Source of the DNA: an uncultured Sutterella sp.
Lineage (GTDB): Bacteria; Pseudomonadota; Gammaproteobacteria; Burkholderiales; Burkholderiaceae_F
Direction: 5' to 3'
Length of the DNA: 64,000 nt
NCBI GenBank assembly: GCA_905213905.1
Contig: CAJMKD010000001.1
Location: forward strand, 62,001-126,000
Both the position numbers and the translations under genes were made by a program. The notes beneath the pieces were generated by a model, which was given only the letters and a program-made list of their open reading frames with translations, was not told the origin of the DNA and ran no database searches. This document shows positions 55,065-63,706 of the stretch, in pieces (positions within the stretch are counted from its first letter, which is position 1; the number at the start of each line of letters is the position of its first letter).

Positions 55065-56321
55065 CATAACGTTTGCTAAATAACGCTATTTATTAGTTCG
55101 TGGACCTCGTCCATCTTCCAGCGCCATCGGAAGGGGACGGGGTCAACATTGCACTCATCAAGCCAGCTCTGAATATGCTCCTTGAGCTCGTCCTTCGAAC
55201 TCACGCGGAGGCCGCGTAGGCTCATTCGCGCCATCTTGCTGAAGAACGCTTCAATCAAGTTAAGCCATGATGCGTGCTTGGGCGTAAAGATGAACTGAAA
55301 TCGACCTTTACGGGTGTCAAGGAAAGCGCGCGTCTCTCGCGACGTGTGAATGGAGTGATTATCCAGCACCATGAAGATGACGCATTCCTTGGGGTAATGA
55401 GCGTCGATGAGCTTAAGAAAGTCCACAAAATCCGAGCTTTTGTGGCGCTCTCGAATGAGACTGTGGACTTTGCCCGTGATCAAATCAATACCGGCAAGCA
55501 GAGATAGCGTGCCGTGACGTTTGTACTCGTAGTCACGTCTCGTAAAGCCCTTGCCCTCTTGAGGCGGTCGATCAGGATGAATATTACCGATGGCCTGAAT
55601 ACCGGGCTTTTCGTCATACGAGACAAAAACTGCACCGTTCGGCTGTGTTGAGCTCGACAGCGTATCTCGAAACTGAAGCTCCATTTCTACGCGCTTATAG
55701 AGCAATAAAACCTCTTTGCACTTGGCTTCGAACTCCAGATCTTTCTTTTCAAGGTAGTAGCGAATTCGGTGCGGCTTGATTTCGCCTTCTTCCAGAACGG
55801 TCCAGATCGTCGATTTGGATGCTTTCGCCAGTTCGTCGCCAAAAGGTTTCTCTCCGGCGTGTTTGCGCACGTACGCGGCTAGCGTATCGATTGTCCATAA
55901 GGCCTGAGTAGGCCCATCATCAAGGTCCTTTGGTGGTGTGCAGGCGATCGACTTCACCCATGTGCGGGCTTCTTCTCCAATCGTAATTGGACGACCGCTC
56001 CGCTTGAGATCGTCAAGCGCCATCATCGGCCCGATCTGAAGCGCCTTGCGCAGCATGCGAGCGACTGCGCTGACAGAGAGTCCGATTTCGGCTGCGATTT
56101 CCTTCTGCGATCTACCCGTGGCGGCCCCAAGGAAGGCCTTTGCTCTTTGTACTCGCCGAAGCTCTTCGGACCGAGAATTGGCAATTGCTTTCAATGTCGC
56201 AGTCTGCTCTGCGTTCAATTCGAGACGGTTAACAACGGGGCGACCACGAGGCATGAGAGGGCTCCTTATGAAACCCTCTCATTATAGCATATTTAATGGC
56301 GTTACTTGTAAAACGTTGTAC
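55064..56321 (-). mobile_element. IS630-type insertion sequence, complete
   Basis: The element is 1258 bp. Its ends are imperfect inverted repeats of about 27 bp: both begin G-Y-A-Y-A-A-C-G-T-T-T when read inward, and 20 of 27 positions agree. TA lies outside each end (55062-55063 and 56322-56323), the target duplication typical of IS630/Tc1-mariner elements. One transposase gene fills it, and the gene's stop codon lies inside the left repeat. The rejoined target would be GGCGGC-TA-GTCTCTGG, an intact marC end. Confidence 0.9.
55076..56254 (-). CDS. IS630 family transposase
   Basis: A 392-residue DDE transposase. The N-terminus has paired HTH regions (QKEIAAEIGLSVSAVARML). The catalytic acids fit YDEKPGIQAIG for the first Asp, VLDNHSIHTS for the second, and LIEAFFSKMAR for the final Glu after HASWLN. 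The order and spacing are those of IS630. The reading frame is intact, so the element may be active. Confidence 0.95.
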   Translation of the reverse strand: MPRGRPVVNRLELNAEQTATLKAIANSRSEELRRVQRAKAFLGAATGRSQKEIAAEIGLSVSAVARMLRKALQIGPMMALDDLKRSGRPITIGEEARTWVKSIACTPPKDLDDGPTQALWTIDTLAAYVRKHAGEKPFGDELAKASKSTIWTVLEEGEIKPHRIRYYLEKKDLEFEAKCKEVLLLYKRVEMELQFRDTLSSSTQPNGAVFVSYDEKPGIQAIGNIHPDRPPQEGKGFTRRDYEYKRHGTLSLLAGIDLITGKVHSLIRERHKSSDFVDFLKLIDAHYPKECVIFMVLDNHSIHTSRETRAFLDTRKGRFQFIFTPKHASWLNLIEAFFSKMARMSLRGLRVSSKDELKEHIQSWLDECNVDPVPFRWRWKMDEVHELINSVI

Positions 56322-56323
56322 TA

Positions 56324-56697
56324 GTCTCTGGAAAACAATCGGCAAGAATACAGTCTGCCGGATATGACTGAAAACTCCGTCCTAGGTCGATCGAATTCAT
56401 TAAAACATTAAGTGCCTGATTCTTTGATAAAGAGAATCAGGCACTTAACTTATCGACGTGTCCTTGAATCATTCGAAAAGGAACGTTGCCGATTCGACGG
56501 GATCTCAGTCAGTAAGCCCGAATTAATCTACAACGTCCTGCAACAAGAACCACTCTCAACTACGGGGCGTTTTAGTTCAGCAAAGCTGTACACAGTGCAC
56601 AAGAACAGTTAGGCCGTCCCTTTGCTCTCCTTTTGAGCCTTGCGTGAACTAATCCTAAAGATCAAATTAGCTGAGAGTTTTTTTAGTTACCGTTGCT
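56324..56697. other. Region between the insertion sequence and glmS, with a 16-bp hairpin
   Basis: About 374 bp with no convincing gene. A perfect 16-bp inverted repeat (56408-56423 with 56433-56448) may be the former marC terminator, now separated from marC by the insertion sequence; it has no U tract. A 66-codon open frame at 56412-56612 starts inside this hairpin and has no ribosome site. No clear glmS terminator is seen. Confidence 0.5.
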
Positions 56698-58527
56698 TTA
56701 CTCCACAGTCACACTCTTAGCTAGATTGCGAGGCTTATCGACATCCGTACCGCGAACAAGCGCCGCATGATACGCAAGCAGCTGCAGCGGAACGACATGA
56801 AGAATAGGCGAAAGGTCGCCGTAATTCTCAGGCAGCCGAATCACGTGCGTGCGCTCGTCGGGCTCAATTCCGGAATCTCCATCCGCAAAAACGTAAAGCT
56901 CGCCGCCGCGCGCACGAACTTCCTGCATATTCGATTTAAGCTTTTCAATCAGCTTATCGTTTGGCGCTACCGTAACAACAGGCATTTCACGATCAACGAG
57001 TGCAAGCGGTCCATGCTTAAGTTCGCCAGCAGGATAGGCCTCAGCATGAATATAGCTAATTTCCTTGAGCTTTAAGGCGCCTTCGAGTGCAATCGGATAA
57101 TGAACGCCTCGACCAAGGAACAGTGCATGCTGTTTCGTCGCAAACCGTTCCGCCCAAGCAATGACCTGCGGCTCAAGCGCAAGAACAGCCTGCAGCGCAG
57201 CTGGTATATGGCGCAATCGACGAAGTGCATCCTCTTCGGCCTGCAGCGAAAGGCAGCCTTTTACTTTTGCCAACGTCAGGGCAAGCAAATACAACGCCGT
57301 CAACTGGGTCGTGAAGGCTTTCGTGGAAGCGACGCCGACTTCCACGCCGGCTCTCGTGATGTAGTGCAGCTTCGTTTCCTGAACCATGGCAGACGTCGCG
57401 ACATTGCAAATCGCAAGCGAATAGGGCATGCCGAGATCGTCGCGGGCATGCCGCAGCGCAGCAAGCGTATCGGCCGTCTCCCCGGACTGCGATATAGGAA
57501 TGACCAGCGTATGCGGATCCGGAACGGAAATGCGGTATCGATATTCGCTGGCAATTTCAACATCACAAGGAATGCCGGCAATTGCCTCCACCCAATATTT
57601 AGCGGCCAGCCCTGCATAGTAAGACGTGCCGCAGGCAAGAAACAACAATCTGTTGGTATCGTTGAAGATGCTTTCTGCTTGTTCGCCGAACAGCGTCGCC
57701 GAAATGCTTGCCACTCCTTCGAGGGTGTCGCCGATAGCACGGGGCTGCTCGAAAATTTCCTTCTGCATGTAGTGGCGATAAGGACCGAGGTCAACAGCAC
57801 CGGAATAAGCGTGAACAACCTTCTCGGGACGATCAACCTCAACGAAGGCTTCGCCCTTCCTGGCAAAAATGCTGCGGCCGGCAGGCGTTATTTTGCAGAC
57901 ATCGCCCTCTTCAAGATAAACGATGCGGTCTGTGATGCCGGCAACAGCCATCGCATCGGAAGCGGCAAACATTTCGTTGTCGCCGACGCCAACCACGAGA
58001 GGAGATCCCTGACGAGCCACCACGACACAGCCGGGTTCTGCTTTACATATCACAGCGATGCCGTAACTGCCTTTTAACTGAACAACCGCCCGCTTTACAG
58101 CTTCCAGCAAATCGCCGTCATAGCAATCGTTGATGAGATGCGCCAGTACTTCCGTATCAGTCTGGCTGGTGAACTCAAAGCCTTTTGCGAGAAGTCCGGC
58201 ACGAATCGATTCAAAATTTTCAATAATGCCGTTATGAACCAAACCGATGAAGTCCCGCGAAAAAAGCGGATGCGCATTGCAAACCTCAGGCCTTCCATGC
58301 GTTGCCCAGCGAGTGTGAGCGATGCCAGTTTTTGCTTCAAGCTTATTGGATTCGACTTGCTCAACAAGCTGCGCAACGCGCGAAACGGAACGAGCACGGT
58401 GAAGCCCGTCGTTGTCAACCGTCGCAACACCGCACGAGTCGTATCCGCGGTACTCAAGCCGGCGAAGTCCTTCAAGAAGGATCGGCACGATATTTCGATA
58501 GCTTGCAGCCGCAACAATTCCACACAT
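56698..58527 (-). CDS. glmS: Glutamine:fructose-6-phosphate aminotransferase
   Basis: GlmS makes glucosamine-6-phosphate for peptidoglycan and lipopolysaccharide. From 58525-58527 it has 609 residues: MCGIVAAASYR with the N-terminal nucleophile Cys after Met removal, GIAHTRWATHG and HNGIIENF in the glutaminase domain, then two SIS domains (SQSGETADTLAAL and HGPLALVD) and the C-terminal KSVTVE. The open frame extends 19 codons upstream into the spacer and is not used. It is 29 bp behind glmU, so both enzymes of UDP-GlcNAc synthesis are made together. Confidence 0.97.
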   Translation of the reverse strand: MCGIVAAASYRNIVPILLEGLRRLEYRGYDSCGVATVDNDGLHRARSVSRVAQLVEQVESNKLEAKTGIAHTRWATHGRPEVCNAHPLFSRDFIGLVHNGIIENFESIRAGLLAKGFEFTSQTDTEVLAHLINDCYDGDLLEAVKRAVVQLKGSYGIAVICKAEPGCVVVARQGSPLVVGVGDNEMFAASDAMAVAGITDRIVYLEEGDVCKITPAGRSIFARKGEAFVEVDRPEKVVHAYSGAVDLGPYRHYMQKEIFEQPRAIGDTLEGVASISATLFGEQAESIFNDTNRLLFLACGTSYYAGLAAKYWVEAIAGIPCDVEIASEYRYRISVPDPHTLVIPISQSGETADTLAALRHARDDLGMPYSLAICNVATSAMVQETKLHYITRAGVEVGVASTKAFTTQLTALYLLALTLAKVKGCLSLQAEEDALRRLRHIPAALQAVLALEPQVIAWAERFATKQHALFLGRGVHYPIALEGALKLKEISYIHAEAYPAGELKHGPLALVDREMPVVTVAPNDKLIEKLKSNMQEVRARGGELYVFADGDSGIEPDERTHVIRLPENYGDLSPILHVVPLQLLAYHAALVRGTDVDKPRNLAKSVTVE

Positions 58528-58556
58528 GATTCCCTCGCTTTTAATTAATTCGCAGA

Positions 58557-59921
58557 TCAGTTTTTCTTCGTCGGTCGTTGCCAAGCATCAATTGTTACCT
58601 GCCGAGCGCGGCCTACGGTGAGCTTCCCCTCGGGCGCCGCACGCGTAAGCGTTGTTCCTGCGCCGATTGTGGCGCCGCACCCAACTGTGACCGGAGCAAC
58701 CAGCTCGGTGCCGGAACCAATGAAAGCATCGTCCCCGATCACTGTTCTGAATTTGTTGACGCCGTCGTAATTGCAAGTAATCGTGCCGGCGCCGATATTG
58801 ACGCGCGCACCAACATCAGCGTCGCCGATGTATGTCAAGTGATTGATTTTCGAACCGGCACCGACCGTCGACTTCTTCACTTCAACAAAGTTGCCGATAT
58901 GGTTCTCGCCAGCGAGCGCTGCCCCTGGGCGAAGACGAGAATATGGTCCGATGCGGGAAGCAGCCCCTACCTCTGCGCCGTCGATATGACAGAAGGGGAG
59001 CACTTCGGTGCGCGCCCGAATAACAGCATCCTTGATGACGCAGTTGGCGCCGATGCGAACGCCTTCTTCAAGGACAACTTTTCCCTCGAAAATGCAGTTG
59101 ACGTCAATTTCTACGTCCTGCGCGCAAATGAGTTCACCGCGAATGTCTATGCGCGCCGGATCAATGAGCGTGACGCCCTCATCAAGCAACGCTTCGGCCT
59201 GCGCCCGCTGCCAGGTTCTTTCCAGTGCGGCGAGCTGTCTCTTCGAATTGACGCCTTCTACTTCATAGACATGTTCAGGATGCACGGTTGCAATGCGGGC
59301 ACCCTCTCGAGCGGCAATGCCGATTACATCAGTGAGATAGTACTCACCCTGCGCATTTGAATTTGTGAGCGCCGAAAGCCAGTTTTTCAGTTTCGCTGTC
59401 GGCAGGACCATGATCCCAGTATTAACTTCCCGAATCAGCTTCTGTTCTGCCGTTGCATCCTTTTCCTCAACAATAGCAGTAACACGCCCAAACTCATCGC
59501 GGACAATGCGGCCGTAACCTCTCGGATTGTCCAGCTTAACCGTTAGAAGCACGAGATCATTCATCCCGCACTCCTCACGCATCGCAGCAATGGTTTTCTT
59601 CGAAAGCAGAGGGACATCCCCGAGGCAGACGAAAGTATGCGGATCAGCAAAATTCAATTGAGAACAAGCGATCTGAAGCGCATGGCCGGTTCCGAGTTGC
59701 GGCTGCTGCAGCGCGAAGACCAAATCGCTGCGCTCGCAGTAACGGGCACGAACCTCTTCAGCACAGTGCCCGACCACCACCACGCGGGGCGAATCACTGA
59801 AACCCTGCGTTGCATCGAGCACATGATCGAGCATGGGACGCCCCGCAACAGGCTGAAGAACCTTAGGAAGTCGGGAATGCATGCGTTTGCCCATGCCGGC
59901 AGCGAGAATGACGATATTCAT
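58557..59921 (-). CDS. glmU: Bifunctional UDP-GlcNAc pyrophosphorylase / glucosamine-1-phosphate acetyltransferase
   Basis: GlmU carries out the last two steps to UDP-N-acetylglucosamine. The 454 residues begin MNIVILAAGMGKRMHSRLPK (nucleotidyltransferase motif) at 59919-59921. The C-terminal half is a left-handed beta helix with hexapeptide repeats and acetyltransferase residues in RLRPGAALAGENHIGNFVEVKK-type sequence and YIGDADVGARVNIGAGTI. glmS is immediately downstream. Confidence 0.97.
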   Translation of the reverse strand: MNIVILAAGMGKRMHSRLPKVLQPVAGRPMLDHVLDATQGFSDSPRVVVVGHCAEEVRARYCERSDLVFALQQPQLGTGHALQIACSQLNFADPHTFVCLGDVPLLSKKTIAAMREECGMNDLVLLTVKLDNPRGYGRIVRDEFGRVTAIVEEKDATAEQKLIREVNTGIMVLPTAKLKNWLSALTNSNAQGEYYLTDVIGIAAREGARIATVHPEHVYEVEGVNSKRQLAALERTWQRAQAEALLDEGVTLIDPARIDIRGELICAQDVEIDVNCIFEGKVVLEEGVRIGANCVIKDAVIRARTEVLPFCHIDGAEVGAASRIGPYSRLRPGAALAGENHIGNFVEVKKSTVGAGSKINHLTYIGDADVGARVNIGAGTITCNYDGVNKFRTVIGDDAFIGSGTELVAPVTVGCGATIGAGTTLTRAAPEGKLTVGRARQVTIDAWQRPTKKN

Positions 59922-59999
59922 TTTTATCCGTATATTTTTCGTCGCTGTGGAGCATTCATAACCGCCCAACAGCCTGAGATGCAGGGCATTCTAAAAGAG

Positions 60000-60025
60000 C
60001 AGGCCATGCGTTAGCATGGCCTGCA
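60000..60025 (-). terminator. Intrinsic terminator after the sodium:solute symporter
   Basis: GCAGGCCATGC pairs with GCATGGCCTGC, an 11-bp stem, followed by TCTTTTAG on the minus strand. It lies between the symporter gene and glmU. Confidence 0.8.
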
Positions 60026-60059
60026 TCAAGAGTAATGGTGACGAAACTTTATCAAACGC

Positions 60060-61571
60060 TCAGAGAGAAGCTGAGGCCGCTGCCGGCGACAGTGCTGGAT
60101 ATGACTCTTCGACTGCGCCCTCAAGGGTTGTTGCATCCTTCATTTCACGCTCGAGACGAAAGCGCCGATTGCCTTCGGTCGGCATCAACGAACCGACAAC
60201 CATACCGATGCCAGCCACAAGGAAGCCACCGAGTACGTTCGGAAAAACTTCGCCCATGGGCGTCCACGTCAGAATCGACCAGCAGATTGTGCCGAGAAGA
60301 ATCGACATGTAGCAGCCTTGTCGCGTGGCATTCTTCCAGTAGAGGCCACAAACTAGCGGCCAGAAGGCCCCAACGACAGGGAACTGATAAGCCATCGCAA
60401 CCATGTCGTAAATGGGCGCACCTTCAAGTGCGATCGAATAAATGAGCACAAAAAATGCGAAAAGTGCCAGCGTAATCCGCATTGTGCGCAGCGTGTTCTT
60501 AGGATTGAGCTTCACAAAATGAGGAAGTACGTTCTCGACGAAAGTCGTTGAAGGCGCAAGCATCGTTGCGGATGCGGTAGACATCACTGCGGACAAAACG
60601 GCGCCAAAAAACACGACTCGAAGCCACATCGGCATGTAGTCGCGAACCAGTGTTGGCAAAAGTTGCTGAGGATCTTCAGCAAGAAGTTTTCCTGATATCT
60701 CCGGCATAGCAAGCACGGCTGCTACAACGATCAACATCGGCACAAAGGCAAAGAGAATGTAAATCGAGCCCCCGAGAATCGGGCCGGCAACGGCCGTACG
60801 CACATTTTTCGCAGACATAACTCGCTGAAAAACGTCCTGCTGCGGGATCGAACCAATCATCATGGTCATCGCCGCCGAAATCCAGAAGAGCCAGCCACTC
60901 GGCGTCGGTTCAGGCAACGCATGGAAAAGATCCTTCTCCCGCGCATACTCGATCACATTGCTCATACCGCCCGCAAGGTCTGCGGCGAAAAAGAGAATCG
61001 CGACAAGACCCGCAACAATGATGATCATCTGCAGAAAGTCCGTCATAGCCACGGACCACATGCCACCGACCATTGTGTAGAAAAGCACAACGGTTGCACC
61101 GATGACCATGCCAGCAGTCACGGAAATCATGCCTTCGGTAATGAGATTGAGCACAAGACCGAGTGCTGTGACTTGAGCGCCAACCCAACCAAGATACGAA
61201 ATGACGATGGCGATGGAGCAGAGCATCTCAACACCAGTCCCATAACGGTCTCGGTAAAAGTCGCCGATCGTAAGGATGTTGTGGCGATAGAGCTTCTGCG
61301 CAAAAAATGTCCCGACAAGAATAAGGGCCATGCCAGAACCGAAAGGCTCTTCGATAACACCCGCAATACCGCTTTCAATAAAACGGCCAGGCAAACCGAG
61401 AATGGTCTCAGAACCAAACCAAGTGGCAAAAGTCGCCGTTACGACCATAGGAAGAGGAAGGCTGCGTCCGGCCAGAGCGAAGTCGTTCGTATCTTTGACG
61501 CGCGTTGCCGCCCAAATGCCGATAGCGATCGTAACGAGGATATAGAGCAGGACAAAACCAATCAGCGTCAT
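60060..61571 (-). CDS. Sodium:solute symporter (SSS family)
   Basis: A 503-residue transporter with about 13 membrane helices. DFALAGRSLPLPMVVTATFA is the SSS signature near the N-terminus, GGMWSVAMTDFLQMIIIVAG the family motif around helix 5, and FFGAVLSAVMSTASATMLAP the sodium-site region. The substrate could be proline, pantothenate, a sugar acid or a carboxylate; the sequence does not say. The start at 61569-61571 has AAGGA upstream. No enzyme gene is linked. Confidence 0.88.
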   Translation of the reverse strand: MTLIGFVLLYILVTIAIGIWAATRVKDTNDFALAGRSLPLPMVVTATFATWFGSETILGLPGRFIESGIAGVIEEPFGSGMALILVGTFFAQKLYRHNILTIGDFYRDRYGTGVEMLCSIAIVISYLGWVGAQVTALGLVLNLITEGMISVTAGMVIGATVVLFYTMVGGMWSVAMTDFLQMIIIVAGLVAILFFAADLAGGMSNVIEYAREKDLFHALPEPTPSGWLFWISAAMTMMIGSIPQQDVFQRVMSAKNVRTAVAGPILGGSIYILFAFVPMLIVVAAVLAMPEISGKLLAEDPQQLLPTLVRDYMPMWLRVVFFGAVLSAVMSTASATMLAPSTTFVENVLPHFVKLNPKNTLRTMRITLALFAFFVLIYSIALEGAPIYDMVAMAYQFPVVGAFWPLVCGLYWKNATRQGCYMSILLGTICWSILTWTPMGEVFPNVLGGFLVAGIGMVVGSLMPTEGNRRFRLEREMKDATTLEGAVEESYPALSPAAASASL

Positions 61572-61737
61572 CTTAATAATCCTTCTAAAAAAACGACGTT
61601 GAACGGTGAAACGGCAGATCGCCGTTTCCTTTATTGATGAACGGGGCGAATTGTAGGATCAGACTAGCAAGGTGCAGGTTACTTCGCGTTTTTTTTTCGT
61701 CTTTTGCCCCCTCAATGAGGCAATGTTTCATCGAAAT

Positions 61738-61774
61738 CAAAAAAAATGCGCCGTGTCAAATAAAACACAGCGCA
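61738..61774 (-). terminator. Intrinsic terminator after the Tim44-like gene
   Basis: TGCGC-TGTGT pairs with ACAC-GGCGCA on the minus strand, followed by TTTTTTTT. Confidence 0.8.
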
Positions 61775-61839
61775 ATCAATGAGTTGCTTAGGCCAAAAGA
61801 GTTAGACGCAGCTGCAGAGGACTTGCCTCTTCTGTGCGG

Positions 61840-62841
61840 TTAAGCTTGAATAACAGGCTCATTCTGCTTGATGCCGGCAAGAAGCCAGCCTCCTTTGCCT
61901 TCAACTGGCTTCACGAGCGTCCACGTTTCGTCGACAAGCTCGTCTTCATTATTAATAGAAAGCTTGCCGATGAATCGAACGCTGGCGACATATTCATCAC
62001 CTTCCTGAGCGATGCCAAGAAGCTCATTCGATAGCGACAGAATCTTGGTTGTATACACTTCATTGCCACGTTCTCGAAGCTGATGTGTGATAGCAATAAA
62101 CACATCGTTCGTCGTGAAATCAGAGAGCGTAATGACATTGCCGCTATCCCAAGCCGCTTGAAGCTTGATGTAATTGTTGCGTGCCGTCTGCAAAAATCCC
62201 TCGCGATCAAAGTCAGCAGGCGTGATATCGACGGCACCATCGGCTTCGGCAGCAGTCGCCGCTTTTTCTCCCCTCATGAACTGATCGAGAACACTGCCGG
62301 TTTGTGCCGCGGCATTAGTCTGAGAAACTGGCTCAACGCGAGCAGCAGCGGGCTCGGTCTCTTCAGGACGCACCGCCTCTTGAGCTGGAGGAACATGCAT
62401 AGCGGACTGAGAAGCACCAGCAGCAGATGCCTGTGCTTGACGACGTCGGGAACCCATAAAGAACCGGAATGCAGCAACAGCGGCAAGCACCAAAATAAGT
62501 CCCATGACGAAGCTGACCATGCCGGCACCATTAATGCCAAGCATGCTCAAAAGCGCAGAAATACCCAGCGCAGCCGCCAAACCGGTCAGCACGCTCCTCA
62601 TCATTGACGGACGTTGCTGTGCTGCAGCAGGATTCGTGCGTGCATTTGTTGCAGCATTCTGTTGAGCTGCAGGCTTCTTAGCCGTTAGAGGTGCAGTTCC
62701 CGGCGTCGGTGCTTTCTGAGTAAACGTCGGAGCTGAGCGGCCGAAAGAAGCGCCGCCACCAAAACGTCGGGCTGCGTCGGCATCGAAGGATGCTGTCGCC
62801 AGAGCGGCGCAAACACAAAGTACAGTGAGGAACTTCTTCAT
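61840..62841 (-). CDS. Membrane protein with C-terminal Tim44-like domain
   Basis: A 333-residue protein. A signal-like N-terminus (MKKFLTVLCVCAALATASFD) precedes an RRFGGGASFGRS motif typical of bacterial Tim44-like proteins, an alanine- and proline-rich stretch, a hydrophobic pair of segments (about 82-127), and the Tim44-like domain from about residue 205 (FLQTARNNYIKLQAAWDSGN and FIAITHQLRERGNEVYTTKI). The function in bacteria is not established. It ends in the quality-control-like region DETWTLVKP. Confidence 0.82.
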   Translation of the reverse strand: MKKFLTVLCVCAALATASFDADAARRFGGGASFGRSAPTFTQKAPTPGTAPLTAKKPAAQQNAATNARTNPAAAQQRPSMMRSVLTGLAAALGISALLSMLGINGAGMVSFVMGLILVLAAVAAFRFFMGSRRRQAQASAAGASQSAMHVPPAQEAVRPEETEPAAARVEPVSQTNAAAQTGSVLDQFMRGEKAATAAEADGAVDITPADFDREGFLQTARNNYIKLQAAWDSGNVITLSDFTTNDVFIAITHQLRERGNEVYTTKILSLSNELLGIAQEGDEYVASVRFIGKLSINNEDELVDETWTLVKPVEGKGGWLLAGIKQNEPVIQA

Positions 62842-62861
62842 CTCAGATCTCTATTGATATA

Positions 62862-62889
62862 GAAAACATCCCCGTGAAGCACGGGGATG
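62862..62889 (-). terminator. Intrinsic terminator after ubiE
   Basis: CATCCCCGTG pairs with CACGGGGATG around a 3-base loop, followed by TTTTC on the minus strand. Confidence 0.8.
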
Positions 62890-62910
62890 AACATTTTGCA
62901 GAACAAATCT

Positions 62911-63690
62911 TCAGTGCGCCTTAGTGCCTATGTGAAGCGCACAGATGCCAAAAGTTAAATTGTGCCATTTCACGTCGGTAAAGCCAGCCTCGCTCATCAT
63001 ACCTGCGAATGTCTTTTGGTCCGGATGCATGCGGATGGATTCAGCAAGATACCTATAAGACGGGCCATCTCCGGCAATTTTGGATCCAGCCCAAGGCATG
63101 AAAACAAAAGAGTAAAAATCGTAAAAAGGTTTTAACCAGCGCTGGCAACGAGAAAACTCAAGGACCAGAAGCCGCCCGCCGGGACGCAAAACGCGGAGCA
63201 TTTCTCGGAGCGCACGATCCTTGTGCGTCATGTTTCGAATGCCGAAAGAAACCGTCACTACATCAAAGCTGTTGTTCTCAAAAGGAAGTGATTCAGCATC
63301 GGCTTCAACAATGAATGCTCCCGCATCGGCTGCAGCAAGCCGCTTGGCACCAATCGCTAGCATTTCATGATTAATATCCGACGCAGTAACGCACCCCTTT
63401 CCTGCTCGCTCGGCAAAGGCGAGCGCCAAATCTCCGGTACCGCTTGCGATATCCAGAACTTTCATGCCGCGCTCGACTCGCGCCTCTCGGATACAGCGTC
63501 GCTTCCAGAGACGGTGCGTTCCGAAGCTAAGCAGATCGTTCATAAGATCGTATTTCGGCGCAACGCTGTCAAATACCTCATGAACCTTGTCGGCTTTCTG
63601 CTCTTCATCGATCATTTCGTAGCCGAAATCAATCTGATGATGTTCTCCAATGCGCTTCTGATCGGCCGGCGAATTGCTCGATTTTTTCAT
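62911..63690 (-). CDS. ubiE: Ubiquinone/menaquinone C-methyltransferase
   Basis: UbiE methylates the ring in ubiquinone and menaquinone synthesis. The 259 residues have the family motif YDLMNDLLSFGTHRLWKR, the SAM-binding loop VLDIASGTGDLALAFA, the SFGIRNMTHKDRALREMLRV motif, and GPSYRYLAESIRMHPDQ before the C-terminal TFGICALHIGTK. It supplies the quinones needed by the cytochrome bd and nitrate reductases encoded in this window. Start at 63688-63690. Confidence 0.96.
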   Translation of the reverse strand: MKKSSNSPADQKRIGEHHQIDFGYEMIDEEQKADKVHEVFDSVAPKYDLMNDLLSFGTHRLWKRRCIREARVERGMKVLDIASGTGDLALAFAERAGKGCVTASDINHEMLAIGAKRLAAADAGAFIVEADAESLPFENNSFDVVTVSFGIRNMTHKDRALREMLRVLRPGGRLLVLEFSRCQRWLKPFYDFYSFVFMPWAGSKIAGDGPSYRYLAESIRMHPDQKTFAGMMSEAGFTDVKWHNLTFGICALHIGTKAH

Positions 63691-63706
63691 GTGTCTGCTC
63701 CGAAGC

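Noticed and set aside
56412..56612. 66-codon plus-strand frame between the insertion sequence and glmS
   Set aside because: Begins inside a perfect hairpin, has no ribosome site and no recognisable similarity. A relic of a gene cannot be excluded, but there is no positive evidence.
57100..58077. 325-codon plus-strand frame opposite glmS
   Set aside because: Antisense shadow of GlmS.
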